A program made the translations under genes and the position numbers. This document shows positions 1 to 12,710 of a stretch of DNA of 64,000 bases, piece after piece (positions within the stretch are counted from its first letter, which is position 1; each line of letters begins with the position of its first letter). The notes under the pieces are model-generated. The model was given only the letters and a program-made list of their open reading frames with translations, was not told the DNA's origin and made no database searches. Source of the DNA: Brassica napus (Eukaryota; Streptophyta; Magnoliopsida; Brassicales; Brassicaceae); the NCBI RefSeq assembly GCF_020379485.1, contig NC_063450.1, positions 49,318,681 through 49,382,680 of the forward strand. The letters run 5' to 3'.

Positions 1-534
1 AGCATGCACCTTCCTATGGGTATTATATTCTTACTACACAACCTTCTTATTATTTTGAAAAAATCTCTTTTAAGTTTTTGAATTATCTCACAGACCCAGC
101 TGAAAATATCAAGCTTTGTGGACATTAAAGATGATGAAGACTTCTGTGAAAAGCTTGCTACTGAACAAAACCTCATCCTTTTACCAGGTATTACTCAATA
201 TCACATGCATCACCTACCTATGATCAACGACTAACGGCTCAGCACTGAAGGCAAAATATATATCTTAGTTTATTAGGAATCCACATCTGAAATGTTATGA
301 GATTAAACGTATGCCAATAATTCGTTGGAAATCAAATTTGAGTTGGAAATCTAACAATATTTGTGAATATTTAACATAAGAACATATATCTTGTGTTGGA
401 TTGGTTTAGGGATTGCTTTTGGTCTGAGGGGCTGGGCGAGGCATTCTATCGACATGGATACTTTAACTTTGGAGGATGCCTTTAAGAGATTGAAGAGCTT
501 CTGTGACCACCATTCCACTATATACGGAGCTTAA
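1..534 (+). pseudogene. 3' end of a CORI3-like aminotransferase/C-S lyase gene, cut by the window edge
   Basis: Three exon pieces align with the last exons of the complete gene at 29794-32132. They are 1-19 (end of the exon finishing in ..ACTFLW), 94-187 (TQLKISSFVDIKDDEDFC...) and 410-534 (IAFGLRGWARHSIDMDT... to a TAA stop). Introns have GT/AG borders and the same phases as the full copy. The family is PLP-dependent class I aminotransferases of the tyrosine aminotransferase/cystine lyase group. The substrate-carboxylate arginine in the WARHSI motif is kept. The protein would end soon after ..FCDHHS, without the proline-rich tail of the downstream paralogue. Nothing here breaks the frame, so this could be the end of an intact gene lying left of the window or another 3' fragment; the sequence cannot decide. 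Confidence 0.75.
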
Positions 535-1576
535 TTCAGTCACAAGGCGTCAATGGCCTTAACTAAAGGGTCAATGTGTATCTTTGCTTAAATCTTCTAT
601 ATTTGCTATGATAATAAATGGGTGTTCTATTGATTTGAGATAAATCATGAACACCTTCGTATTCGTATTCGTATTTGTATTTGTATTTGTATTTGTAACA
701 AATAAATTTGGTGTACGTATCACCAATCTTGTAATCGTTTCTCATGGACTTTCAATATTTGATGTATTTCTACTTTCAAAAATAAAATTAAGAAATTTCT
801 GTTTCTTTTCATTTCTAAATAATTTGGACTCTGGTCTGAAAATACCATTATAGTACATTAATATTATTCTCTTAGCTATTTCAAAAATAGAAGAATAGAA
901 GCTTCACAGCACTAAAATCTAAAGTCAACTCATCCCACTTTACATTCCTTTTACAAGTCAAGAGTCAACCGTATTTATTTTCATGGTAAACGCTTTCTTG
1001 AAAGTTACTTCTTTATTGCATATCGAATAACATGTGTATATATATATAATAATCATATTGTTAAATTCAAACCTCCAGTGTTTATTGTTTTAATAAGCCT
1101 CTAAAGTATATATACAAGAATAACTTTTAGCTAGCAATCGAAGACTAACGAAGAGGATCAAGGTAAGCCTTATGCCCCACTTTCTCTCACTACTCGAAGC
1201 GACCAACCCGACGAAGCTCAGTACCAAGACCAATCTGTTTCTTTTGTCAAATTTAGTCGCTCAAAGGTGGAGTTTGGAGAAAATATATTCTGTTAAAATA
1301 CGATGATGACATATTGATAAATTTTATGTCCAACTTCTATTTTATTGAACCAATTATAAATTTAAATAAATTTTCCTATTCATGGTTACTTTTTAATGAT
1401 ATATATTTTGTAACCTCCACAAATATAGGATTCACTCCTCTCAAACAACCGACGGTTATGTATGTTGATAATTATTCTTTCTTTTTGATTTTAACTAAAC
1501 GCGGATGATTACCTATATTACTCTATTATATACACATAAGCTATATTACTCTATTATACTTATTAAATCAAATACA
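535..1576. other. intergenic, 3' flank of CORI3-like copy 1
   Basis: No gene is supported. The first 300 bases (3' UTR and flank) are closely repeated after the second CORI3 fragment (about 9616-9955), so the duplication unit included the 3' flank. It holds a short GTATTC/GTATTT microsatellite near 656-700, which is shorter in the second copy. Confidence 0.6.
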
Positions 1577-1577
1577 G

Positions 1578-1763
1578 AGAAACCTCTATAAATTAATAAA
1601 GTTGGGACACCAAAACTATAATTTTTTTATTAATTTATAAAAATATTAATTTATCGATATACTAATTGAACCAAAAACTCAATTTGGGACTATAAAATTA
1701 TATTATTTTATAGAGATTTTTAGTGTATATTAATTTATAGAGTATTAATTTAAAGAGGTTATA
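1578..1763. mobile_element. MITE-like short inverted-repeat element
   Basis: The ends form an 18-bp terminal inverted repeat with one mismatch: AACCTCTATAAATTAATA at 1581-1598 against the complement of 1743-1760. The interior is AT-rich, non-coding and about 185 bp long. I could not define a clear target-site duplication, so the superfamily is left open. Confidence 0.6.
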
Positions 1764-3149
1764 CCGTATATAGGTTGCAAAATTAAATAAGGATCCTCCA
1801 TTATGACTTTTTTTAAATACGTACATGCACAAGAAGACATATTTTTAAGTTAAGCAAACTCATTAGTAGATGTATTTGTAATAATTTTAAATAAAAGACT
1901 AAGCTTCTATATTTTAATATTATAAAAATTGAAATAAACTAATTTCTCCAATATTTTTCCGTACATTAAACTGGATTAATAACTATATCACTGAATCTCT
2001 AGATCGCTTATAGTCAACGATGAATAAAAAAATCAATTTACATAAATATAACTGAATATTTAAATCTACCTATTCTATTAAATCATGATTATAACCAATT
2101 AATAAATGATTAGCCTAACTATTTTTTTTCCATGTGACCTATGTAAAATAACCGATTTTTTTATAACTACAACTAAATATATCACGAATCTAACCACATT
2201 CAATATTTGAATAATATATTTCAATAATATAAGTAATTATCTTTCTTCATACATATTAGTTAACTTTTTTTTGTCAACTACAGATTAGTTAACATAAGCA
2301 GTTACTTACATATTTTTTTTGTCAACAATTAACTATTATAACTAAGTAACAACTAAGAAAATATAAAGTTTAAAAAAATATTTGAAATACATATGACACA
2401 AGTATATTGTTATGTAACTTGACATATTTAATATAATTATCAAAAATTATATTATATTAAATTAATATTAAACATAAATTTGATTACAAAATAAAAAAAA
2501 ATAAAAATTAAATTTCTTAAAAAAATTAAAACGAAAAATATACCTACATTTTTAAAGGGCAGATCATAGTCTAGTTGTCTCTAATTTTAATTGAATTGAC
2601 ATCATCTATAATATTAAAGCAGAATTTCTACTAGGATTTTGCCATTGGATTTTTAAGTTAATTACAATCAGCCATTTCCTATTTTCCTTTAAAAAAAATA
2701 AAAGACGCCAATATATTTCGACCAATCAGAACTCTTCGGATCCAGATTCGGCATTTCCGGATATCCGAATTTTCGGATCGGATCCGGATCGGATCTCAGA
2801 TCGAATCCGGATCTCGGATAAAAATGTCAGGCCTAGTATGTATGTTAATTAAGTTGCAGTAGACGTTACACTTACACATTAATGTAACTTGGCCTAAAAT
2901 TAGTAATCGAAAAAATTCCCTAAATACAAGGCGCTTCTCCAATACTCGATGCAATTACCATGCTTTAAGATCTATTTGACCTCATCAACTTCATTATTTT
3001 CGAAATACTAATAACTAGTTGGTGTTCATAATTTGTTATTCTTTTCTTTCATTTTTGTCAGTTCTTGTAACATATAACCCAAAAGGGAACAAAATACTTT
3101 TTAGTTCTGTTCGATACGGTTTGGTTCATATTCGATCTTTTAAAATATA
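1764..3149. other. AT-rich intergenic DNA with transposon debris
   Basis: No coding region is seen. A degenerate Helitron-type 3' end (short GC stem then CTAG) lies at 2555-2574, and a Helitron-type 5' motif (CTATAATATTAAAGC) lies at 2609. A GC-rich, internally palindromic stretch of GGATCCGGATCGGAT-type repeats fills 2737-2820. Bases 2840-3140 are diverged copies of sequence at 11030-11180 and 12770-12950, so they belong to the duplicated CORI3 neighbourhood. Confidence 0.45.
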
Positions 3150-6100
3150 CTAGAGATTTTCCCGGGTTACGCCCGGGTTTCTAACTAATATCTTTTTTAT
3201 TTAATTTATGTAATACCTATATATTTTATACATGTTATATAAATACGAATTATGAATGTGCAAAAACAATTATTCTCCAAAAATATATAGGCATGTGTAT
3301 TTCTTATATTGGTTTGCTTTGATTTTTTTTTTTTCTGGTTCTAGAATATAGGATCTATTCGGGAATTTATAAAATTTGGTTTGATTACAGTTTAGCTATT
3401 TCAGTTTTCCATTCAGTTTGGTAACACAGTTAGGAACCGGCTAATATCCGAGATAATTTTGGATCTAATCTTGGTTCCGGTTTGGTTTCGGTTATTCGGT
3501 TGATTCGGGTTAAAAAGTAAAAAAAAAAATTTCAGATTAAATATCATATTTTTGGGTTTTGAATAAACCTCGGATAACTTAAAATATTTTGGATAAAAAA
3601 TATTTGGGTAATTCGTTTCACAAGTAATATTTTAGAAACATTTGTTTTTATTTTAAATCTAAATATACTTAATATTTATAATTATATATTATATTATAAA
3701 ATTTTTTTATTCATTCAGTTATCAGTTTCAATTTGATTTTGGTTTTCGCTTTTACAGATATATAGGATTTGCTCAGGTAATTGATAGGATCCTTCCAACC
3801 CAAACTGAACCTGGTTCTTTGGTTCGATTTTTCGATTTCAGATAAATGTGCCTATATCTATATATTGATTGTGAACCACAACATGAGATGAATACATAAT
3901 TAATTAAGGATTAGTTATGATCTAATTTTTTTATAAAAAATGTGCCGTTAATGCCAAGAAAATATGTGCGTCCACCGATATACATTCGGGCGGTACGTCA
4001 CATATACTATAGTTTGAATGTTACTTTGGGTTTCTTAAAAATTTAGGTGGTGCATCACATATTCTATAATTTGATTGTTACTTGTGTTTCTTAAAAATAT
4101 GTGTACCAAATTGTTTGTGTAATTTCCGTGGTCTAAGTTGGCAATTACATCATTTTTCTAGTGATTTGCATCACATACGTGATATTTACATAAACAACAA
4201 ATAGAAAATTGTCATTAAAACCAATTTACAAAATTTATGTTTTGTAAACTTAACAGGTGCGATAGGTAAAGCCAGTTTATGCGTCATATTAGTCTTTCAC
4301 ATCAGCCAAAATTTTATGCTTTTGTAGCAGCTTAAATTAGCAACATCAGCTATGTAAAACCCAAGGCCTAAACCCATACATCAAACCATTATTCACTGGT
4401 CACGCTTGCTCGCCACACAACGGTACCAGTTCACCCACTTCTATCTTCCAGTTGCTGTTGTTGCAAAGCCTTCAACAGATGCTCCTCTTAGGGTAAGTAC
4501 GATCACTTTCCAGTTTTCATACAATAATATTTATTGTTACATTAATACTAATGTTACTACTACATACAACATTATTGTATACATTCCCGGAAGAATCTGA
4601 TATAATATTCTGCCTCCAGTTAAAGTAAAGGGGAGAACCGCAAAACCCTTCAAGAAGCTCCAAATTCTCTATTATAGTCAAAGTAAGTTTGAGAGCTTCC
4701 AATTGGTTCACATGTTCAAAACCCTCAAGCCAGAACTTCTGACCCAGACTGGGACCCTAATTCACTGATCGACGGTGGGAATGTCTTGGCGGAGCAAATG
4801 AGAACGCTGATGTTGTCCTGTTGAGTCCGTTGAACCAGCTCCTGTTGTTTTAAATCACATTAATGAGACGGGTATATAATCTCAAATCAGCCAGAGACGA
4901 AAAGATCAAGTTATTTCCTCTTAAAATATTATTTTGTTAATGCAATTAAGTTGATTCATTTTACCTGAGCTTTCATGGACGGGAAGACATTCCAGAACCT
5001 TAAGGTTTCACCTCCTGCTCCGTTTGCATTCGTTCTCCATCAGGTGATACCGCAAGGAACATAAGTCAGTATGTGTAACCTGTCAGAGTTGCAATCTGAA
5101 CCAAAAAAAAAAAAGAAGCAGGTTCAGTAACCACATATACTTAATTATGCGGAGTAATATACAGAGAAAAAAGTCAGAGTGTTTATTACTTTGGAGATGG
5201 TTAGGTATTTCCAATATGTTATTTGGTGTTGGGAGCATCCGATGCGTGCTAACCAGCTTGTTTACGTTGTTATGTGATCGTAAAAATAAAATTATTGATT
5301 ACACTGTACTTTTTTATGAGCAGATACTTGGATAGAAACCAATGACACACAAAAAAACCCGCCTAGGATGACATCATAAATAGAAGCAGAGACGTTTTTG
5401 GAATGGTGAATAAATTAGTATAACATTAGCAAACGATGACAAACTATTTGGAAAACATATTACGTCACAGTTATCAGTGAATATGTCATACTAAAGAGAG
5501 AAATGGTAACCTCCTAGACGTTTACCATTAGTGTTAACAGTCGTGACCAACGGTGGGAGTGTTTTCATAGGATTTGAGTTTTTTGCAGAAGTCTGTTACA
5601 GTCTGGTCCCAAAGGTATAGCTTCATCACAGGTCTACTGCAAAAGATTAACACTGACGGATTAAGAGAAGTACAGAGAGGTGGTGACTAAAAAATAAGAA
5701 AACACGTACTCATGTGATCGCACTTGAACCAGCGGGTTGCTATTTCCACTTCGTCAATGATGAGATGCTCAATGAAAGTATGTTCATTGACCAGCTTCAT
5801 GTGGCCAACAACATCTATTACATTGTTGAGGAAGAGTATAAGTTAAATGGCTCCAAAATAAAAAGTCTAATATTTTATCACCACCTGAATTTGAACGCAC
5901 ATTCACTAAACGTTGACAAAAAAAATCCCATTACGACTAAGCTACGCTTGGATGATCAACAGAAGCCAAGGTTGAAGGTTAATAAGTTTTTCTACTAAAC
6001 TTTACAAACCCAATATTCATTCATTAACAGCTGACTCTTCCAAGAGTTACTTCAGAAAATGATTAAAATATAGTATAAAGAGAAACCAAAACTCTAAAAA

Positions 6101-7199
6101 TTTGAACTAATTACATTATTTTAGAAAGAATCAAAATTTCTGTATTGAACTAATTTCTATATTTTAAATGCAGGACCAAAAGCTAAAGACTACATCCAAT
6201 CATAAAACAATGTGACTCAGAGATGATATGAAATATTAGAGAGCTTACCGTGAAGGTCACATTTGAGGTCACAGCTTGTTTCAAAATCCTCATATGAATG
6301 GAACCGGAACTGGTCTTCGTCAAAAGGAACTGTCCTCAAGAACCAACATGACATGACATAGTTGTATGAGAAAGAAAGGTTACACTATGATCAGCAACAC
6401 GATATACCGGTTTGCTTTTGAATCAGTAGAAGGTGAAGAGTCTGTAAACTGATCCTTGTTTCATGTCAGGAAAATATTAATGAACACGTCCTGATGGAAT
6501 GAATCCTTGAATAATAGTTCCCTATAGACAATGTGAAGATCAACATGGACGACGATGTGTTTATTATTTGTTGTAAAAAGAGATTAAAAAAGACAACGAT
6601 AATTAAAATAAAATCAGGGCAAGCTAAATTTATGAGGAGTATTTCCAGACAGGGTTCTTTTTACTGGGTTTCGAGCCTCCCAGAAATGGATCGATAGCGT
6701 AACTGGATTTCATGGGGACCTAGTGAGATATCTTTGAAGAAGAAAACTTGGCGGAGGAGACGGGGACTTGCCGTTGGGTTTCGTTGCCATCGCTTGAGCT
6801 TGAATTGAGCAAGTTCTTGGGTTATGGTTTGTAGCAAGGAAAGGAAAAACAGTATATAAAGGATGAGATAGAGAGGGATGGGAAACAAATTCATAAGAGA
6901 GAAGTTTAGAAAATTATTGATTGATAAGAGGTGATTGCGGTAACGGAGGTTGCAATAAGTCGAAGCGGAGAAGACAAAGTGACTGAAGAAGAATCGATCA
7001 AAATTGCCATCGAATCGGAGGTTAAGGTTAGGTTCGTTTTGGGCGAGAACAAAATAATTTCAAGGCCACAAGAAGAAGTCCAACTTTATTCATTTTCTGG
7101 ACATAAATGACGTGTCAAAAAACTTGTCCCCGATTGGTTGATTTATTTTGAAGACGTGGACATCTCTCCATTGAGCATATCTCCCTTTTAGTATTGGCC
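3150..7199 (-). mobile_element. Helitron-like element carrying an RPA1-type gene remnant
   Basis: Read on the minus strand, the left end is a typical Helitron 3' terminus: two CCCGGG blocks (3161-3166 and 3172-3177) able to form a hairpin, then CTAG at 3150-3153, with host base A outside. On the same strand the right end near 7199 reads ..ATACTAAAAGGGAGATATG, which resembles 5' ends of Brassicaceae Helitrons. Flanking DNA resembles the uninterrupted paralogue at 12940-13030, which supports an insertion. The RPA1-like pseudogene inside lies in the same orientation, and plant Helitrons often carry RPA1-like genes. No Rep/helicase is visible. The right boundary is uncertain by tens of bases, and a composite of several fragments is possible. 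Confidence 0.5.
5508..6790 (-). pseudogene. RPA70/DUF223-type OB-fold protein, decayed
   Basis: Replication protein A large-subunit-like proteins bind single-stranded DNA through OB folds. Exon-like pieces on the minus strand read as this family in order: a possible start at 6788-6790; RTVPFDEDQFRFHSYEDFE at about 6342-6249, ending at a GT donor; VVGHMKLVN..IDEVEIA at about 5850-5713; and VMKLYLWDQTVTDFCKKLKS at about 5637-5560. The next expected block (VTTVNTNGKRLGG, about 5548-5510) is in another frame, so at least one indel breaks the gene. The putative N-terminal exon is soon closed by a stop. Further exons toward 4400 (C-terminal OB fold and zinc finger) are too decayed to assign. It lies inside the Helitron-like element in the same orientation. 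I recognise the family from motif order only. Confidence 0.6.
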
Positions 7200-8933
7200 A
7201 CAAAACGAAAATATGTTTGTTTTAAACTTAAAAGGAAAATATGTTTCTACAGGAAATTCCTATTTCGATTAGTTTCTCTATTTGTTTTATCCCGTTTTGG
7301 TTGCAATATTTTTACAGTATAGTAAAAACATACACGTTTACTTTTCATTCATTCCTACTACTCTTCTTCTCTTAGTACGCGGTATGTCTTCTCGCTCCAA
7401 AACAAGACAAACAGACGTGTGCCAGCTGTGCTTCTTCTTACTTACATTCCCTTGAGTGAAAATAATTCGGTTTGGTGTAGTTGTTGTACATGAATGCGAC
7501 CCTACAAATAGCTCATTAGATCATGTGCACACGCACAGATATGAGCATGCCTCAATCATCCACACAATTTATTTAGATTGCATAATTAAGCAAATTTTGA
7601 TTACTAATAAAATGTCAACGATTACTAGATTATTAGATAGTTTGTTTGTATTTAGATTTGTAAAATTTAAGAGAGATTTTACGCGATTTATTTGATAGGC
7701 ATTGCCAATGAATAATTCAAGATCCAATGTAGGATCTGATCCATAGTGATTAGTTTAAATAATTCAAGATCCAATTAATTTGCGTTGAAATATAAAATTG
7801 TAACTTTGTAATCAAGGAAACCCACGTTCGAATAAATTGAGCTTCGAGAAATTTTTTTTTTTATTTGTCCTCTCTATCCACTGTAATAACCCACGTGAAA
7901 TTTCAAATTTATAGAATAATGTGGAAATTCATCGTCTTACAAGATAATTCGTTGTTATCTCTTGGAATTCCAACAACGTAGACGGTTCTACACGCAACAA
8001 ATAAAAAATGGTCAATTTTGAAAAAAAGAAAAAAGAATAATTTCTTTTGCAAACTGTTTAGAAGAATCACAAAAAATTCGCCACACGACACACAGACAAT
8101 AAATATCATGCATGGTTTGATGCGAATCTAAAGATCTCAGAAAAGACACACCAATATACTAACTGATCTTGCAAAATATATATTTAGTAGATGGATCATA
8201 GATTTTGGAAGCATAGAATAGTATATATAGTTGGGTATAGCTAAATGGATCTGGGATGAACAATTTTTAGAGTTGAGAAACAAAAAATAGCAACTGTCTT
8301 CTTTGCTCTCAAAACTAAAAACACTAATCTAGTCTATGGAAAACATGCTTTAAAACACGATTTTTCAAGTTTTGAGACAGATTATAAGAATGTTATTTCA
8401 ATAATACAGGACCCGAAGGAATGGCCGAACTTTTCAACAGAATTAGGAGAGATACCAGCTCTTCAACAAAATTTTATGACTTCGAAATCTCACACTTACC
8501 AATACCAAAGGAGCAAAATCAAATGCATACGATTTATTCAAGACAGCTCGTACTTTTTATAGAAATTTAATTTTTGTTTATTGTTTTATTCTGGTCAGGA
8601 TTCTTACGCTATTTCTAATTTGAAATCAGATTTTTATTATTCAAAATCATTAATTGTCATATATACTTTAGCCACATTAGACAATTCCGTAATCTTTATT
8701 TAAGAAAATAATAAATGACATTAATAATAAATTTATGGTTAATTTAATAAAAGGTTTATTATATAATTAGATGGACCAACATATTTCTCTAATAATTCTA
8801 AGAATCATCCTAGTGATCACACGTGACTACAAAAAGAAGTTGTAATGTTTCACAAATAATACATAGACTTCTCCGCTTATTACCAATATTAATTTGTTTA
8901 TATTTTGGTGCATTTGTCAATTTTATCACGTAG
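7200..8933. other. decayed upstream region of the second CORI3 copy
   Basis: No coding region. Segments at 7370-7570 resemble 13190-13380, and 7910-8110 resemble 18090-18220 and 28910-29070, which lie upstream of the complete CORI3-like gene. This is therefore probably the old promoter side of copy 2. The following exon is exon 5, so exons 1-4 were deleted between about 8200 and 8880. Confidence 0.45.
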
Positions 8934-9615
8934 GCGGCTATTCCTACCATCTTGAAGGATACTCCTAAAGATTTCTTCCACAGGAGGCAGATGTTTCTGA
9001 AAGATAAAGCGGATTTGGCTTATTCTAAGCTCGCGGACATACCTTCCCTCAAATGCTATTTAAAACCTGAAGCATGCACCTTCCTATGGGTATTATATTC
9101 TTACTACATTTTCTTAATACTTCTACCTTTTTATTATTTTGAAAAAAATCTGTTAAAGTTTTTGAATCATCTCGCAGACCCAGCTGGAAATGTCAAGCTT
9201 TCTGAACATTAAAGATGATGAAGACTTCTGTGAAAAGCTTGCTACTGAAGAAAACCTCGTCCTTTTACCAGGTATTACTCAATATCACATGCATCACCTA
9301 TGTATTGATCAACGTTCGGCTCAGCAGTACTGAAGACAAAAATATATATCTTTGTTTATTAGGAATCCACATCTGAAATGTTCTGAGATTTAAAGTAAAC
9401 ATATGTCAATAATTCCTTGGAAATTGAGTTGGAAATCTAACAAATTTTGTGATTATTTAACATAAGAACATATATATATGTTGTGTTGGATTGGTTTAGG
9501 GATTGGTTTTGGTCTGAGGGGCTGGGCGAGGCATTCTATCGACATGGATACCCAAACTTTGGAGGATGCCTTTGAAAGATTGAAGAGCTTCTGTGACCGC
9601 CATTCTGGGTGCTAA
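8934..9615 (+). pseudogene. CORI3-like 3' fragment (exons 5-7 only)
   Basis: Three exons match exons 5-7 of the full gene at 29794: 8934-9089 (AAIPTILKDTPKDFFHRRQ..), 9178-9271 (TQLEMSSFLNIKDDEDFC..) and 9500-9615 (IGFGLRGWARHSIDMDT.. to ..HSGC and TAA). Splice sites and phases are kept, and the frame is open across all three. Exons 1-4, with the PLP-binding lysine, the NPHNPNG loop and the DEVF strand, are missing: homology to the complete gene stops about 55 bp upstream of exon 5, inside intron 4. The fragment cannot encode an active PLP enzyme. The short tail after ..FCDRHS differs from both neighbouring copies. Confidence 0.85.
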
Positions 9616-11091
9616 GCTCAATTCAGCCACAAGGCGTCAATGGCCTTAATTAAAGGGTCGAAACATCAATGGCCTTAACTAAAGGGTCAATGTGTTTCTT
9701 TGCTTCAATCTTTTATATTTGCTATGATAATAAATGGGTGTTCTATTGATTTGAGATAAATCATGAACACTTTCGTATTTGTATTTCTATTTGTATTTGT
9801 AACAAATAAAGTTGGTGTACATATCACCAATCCTGTAATCGTTTCTCATGGACTTTCAATATTTGATGTATTTCTACTTTCAAAAATAAAATTAATAAAT
9901 TTCTGTTTCTTTTCATTTCTAAATAATTTGGACTCTGGTGTGAAAATTCCATCATAGTTTTTGTTTTTGCTTTATTTATAAACCATCTCTTCATGTTCTG
10001 CTCACACCGCCGTCTGTCATGGCCGTCGTGGTCTATGGTCACTGGAACTGCACCGTTAACCGGGGTCTCTATCCAAAATATTCTGCACTTATCTCTCTTT
10101 AAGTAATTATCGGTGGGTTCACCGATTTGATTCATCTATTCCTCCTTTTGAGGAAAATTCATACCAATCTTATTTCCATGAGAGGAGTAGATGTTTTGGA
10201 CTCGTTTCCGAGCATAGTTCTCAACTTCTTCATCGGTTTTTCATCATGTGTAGCAGTGTGTATGGGGCAAAAAAGATGTAATCGAAAGTACTTCGGTTCT
10301 TGTTGGTGAAGGTTGGATTTCATCGTCACAATCAAAAGTGATTAAATTCCAGTCGAACGACTCTATCGTAAATGCTTCTTAGACGCATTCAAGCTTTGTA
10401 CTGAATCCACTGCCATTTTCTCTTGAAGACTTATCTTCAAAAGTTTCCTTTGCTATTGTGTTTTATGTTTTTCTATCAAAGATGATGAATAGTTCCTTGT
10501 TTTCGTTGTCTCCAAGTAAATAGAATGAATGAAATCAAGTAGTGTTCCAAAATAAGAGTAAACTATTTTTTTCAATTATATTCTATTTTTTCACTTTATA
10601 AAAGAAGAAAAATGAATTGATTTCATAAATGGGGTAATGCAATTTTTTTCTTCACATGGTTTGATTTTTGGCTTCACATTAGAGTAAAGTTAGAGCAAAA
10701 CTCAACTATAATGGTGATCAGAGGATCCTGAGGAGAGTATAGAGACTTTGTAGCCGTATATTTTACAAACTATAATGGTGTTTCAGTGGATGTTATTATT
10801 AGACGAGAAGAGGTGAACAGAAACTCAGCTCTCATTCTCTCGCTCGTGTGGAGAATAGAGAGAATATGGAAATATCAATAATGCAATTGGTCAAAATAAT
10901 AATAATATGGTTTCTGTCAATCACAACTGTGGTGTGAAAAAAAAAAAACTGTTGTGTGTACAAAGCTTATATATACTAAACCTATCCAGGCCATCCGGTT
11001 TGATATAAACCAAACGACTAATCAAATATGTATACTTTAATGTAACTTGGTGAGTTGGTGTAAAAAGTTGCTTAAAAAGTAATTTGGTGTA
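9616..11091. other. intergenic, no gene recognised
   Basis: The first 340 bases repeat the 3' flank of copy 1. Around 9990-10450 the composition is less AT-rich and holds short open frames on both strands (for example 10135-9824 minus and 10127-10309 plus), but they show no recognisable motif. Confidence 0.4.
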
Positions 11092-12710
11092 AAAATTATG
11101 AAGTAAATTTTCGTAACATAGTAATAGGAAAAAAAAACCTCAAAAATAAGAAGCTTCTCATTAATCAATGCAATCAACATGTTTAGAAAAGAGCACTCGC
11201 ATTAAAGATATCTAGATAATGTTCTCGTATGAGAACTTAAAAAAACGTAAGATACTTATGTCATTGTGTGATTTACTAGCTATATTTTTATGACAAAATT
11301 TAATGATTAATTAAATTAAATTATAGTATTATATTACAGTTAACTAGGTTATCAATGAATTCTTGTAATGAGAAAGTATATGAAAAACCTACGGTATTTC
11401 TGTTCTCTTCTTGCGTAATAACAGCTTCTAATATGTTTCAAGAAATAGGTACCTGTTTCTTTAGAAGAAAAATGTACAAGTAAATTAATATTTCTTAGAT
11501 CATAACACTGAAAATCACACTTCCATTTTTTTGTGCAATTCTGAAAATCACACTGAAAACAGACCTCCAATGTTTTTTATTATTTAACAAACAAAAATAA
11601 TAATGAAAAGGTACCATAGTTATTGGAGGGAAGGTGTTGGTTCGGGAATGACAAAAAATTGTCTTTTCTAAAAGATGTCAAAAAGTTATGTTTTTTCTAA
11701 AAATTATGTCTTTTCTAAAAATTATCTAAATAGTTGTGTGTGTGTTTTTTAAACTGAATTGTGAAAAGATGCATCCGTTAGTTTTCAATTTTAGAATTTT
11801 GTATTTATTTTTATTATTTTATCATTAAAAGGTGCATCTAATAGTTTACGAACATTGATACGAAAGGTTGTATCAATTACCTGTGTCTTTTCAATATCTA
11901 TATATAGTGTATTGTAGAACATTTTCCTAAAACTCAATTATTTTTTCTATGATATAATTAAGATTTTCTTTCCAATAAATGTGAAAGGATGCAACTTTTC
12001 ATCTTAAACATTGCATTAGTTCTTATAGATTGTGAAAATATATAAAGATGTATCTTTTTACATAAAGATATGTTTTTTCATATAAATTCATATGAATAAT
12101 CGCAACTTTTCATATTTTAATTATTTATTTAAAATAGCACATTTATAATCGTAATATATAACTTGTTAGCCAAAAAAAATTAATATATTTTTTTGATGAA
12201 AAGACATAACATAACATTTATTCACAAATTTTTAGAATAGTTTTATATTGAAGAGATACAACCTTTAATCAAAAGACACCTCAATGAATAAACACAACCT
12301 TTGACAAAAATTGAGATTATAAACAATTGAAGAGATACAACCTTTAATCAAAAGACACTTTAATGAAAAAACACAATCTTTAACAAAAATTGAGATTCCT
12401 ATAAAAGCACGCAACCTTTGGAATTAATTGAGATTGCTATTATTAGTAGATAAAAATTATGAAGTAAATTTTAGTAGCATAGTAATAGGAAAAAAAACCT
12501 CAAAAATAAGAAGCTTCTCATTAATCAATGCAATCAACATGTTTAGAAAAGAGCACTAGCATTAAAGATATCTAGATAATGTTCTCGTATGAGAACTTAA
12601 AAAACGTAAGATACTTATGTCATTGTGTGATTTACTAGCTATATTTTTATGACAAAATTTAATGATTAATTAAATTATATTATATTATATTACAGTTAAT
12701 AATAATAAAA
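11092..12710 (+). repeat. pair of about 250-bp direct repeats flanking 1.1 kb
   Basis: Bases 11092-11340 and 12450-12700 are near-identical direct repeats (both contain ..ATCAATGCAATCAACATG.. and ..TTCTCGTATGAGAAC..). The repeats do not start TG or end CA, so they are not obvious LTRs. Between them, 12248-12325 and 12326-12402 form a two-copy tandem repeat of about 77 bp (AGAGATACAACCTTTAATC..). No coding capacity is seen. Confidence 0.65.

Noticed and set aside
647..853. Open frame of 68 codons with repeated Phe-Val
   Set aside because: It is the translation of a GTATTC/GTATTT microsatellite in the 3' flank of a CORI3 remnant and recurs, altered, after copy 2.
11092..12700. LTR retrotransposon with about 250-bp LTRs
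   Set aside because: Repeats lack TG..CA ends, primer-binding site, polypurine tract and coding region.
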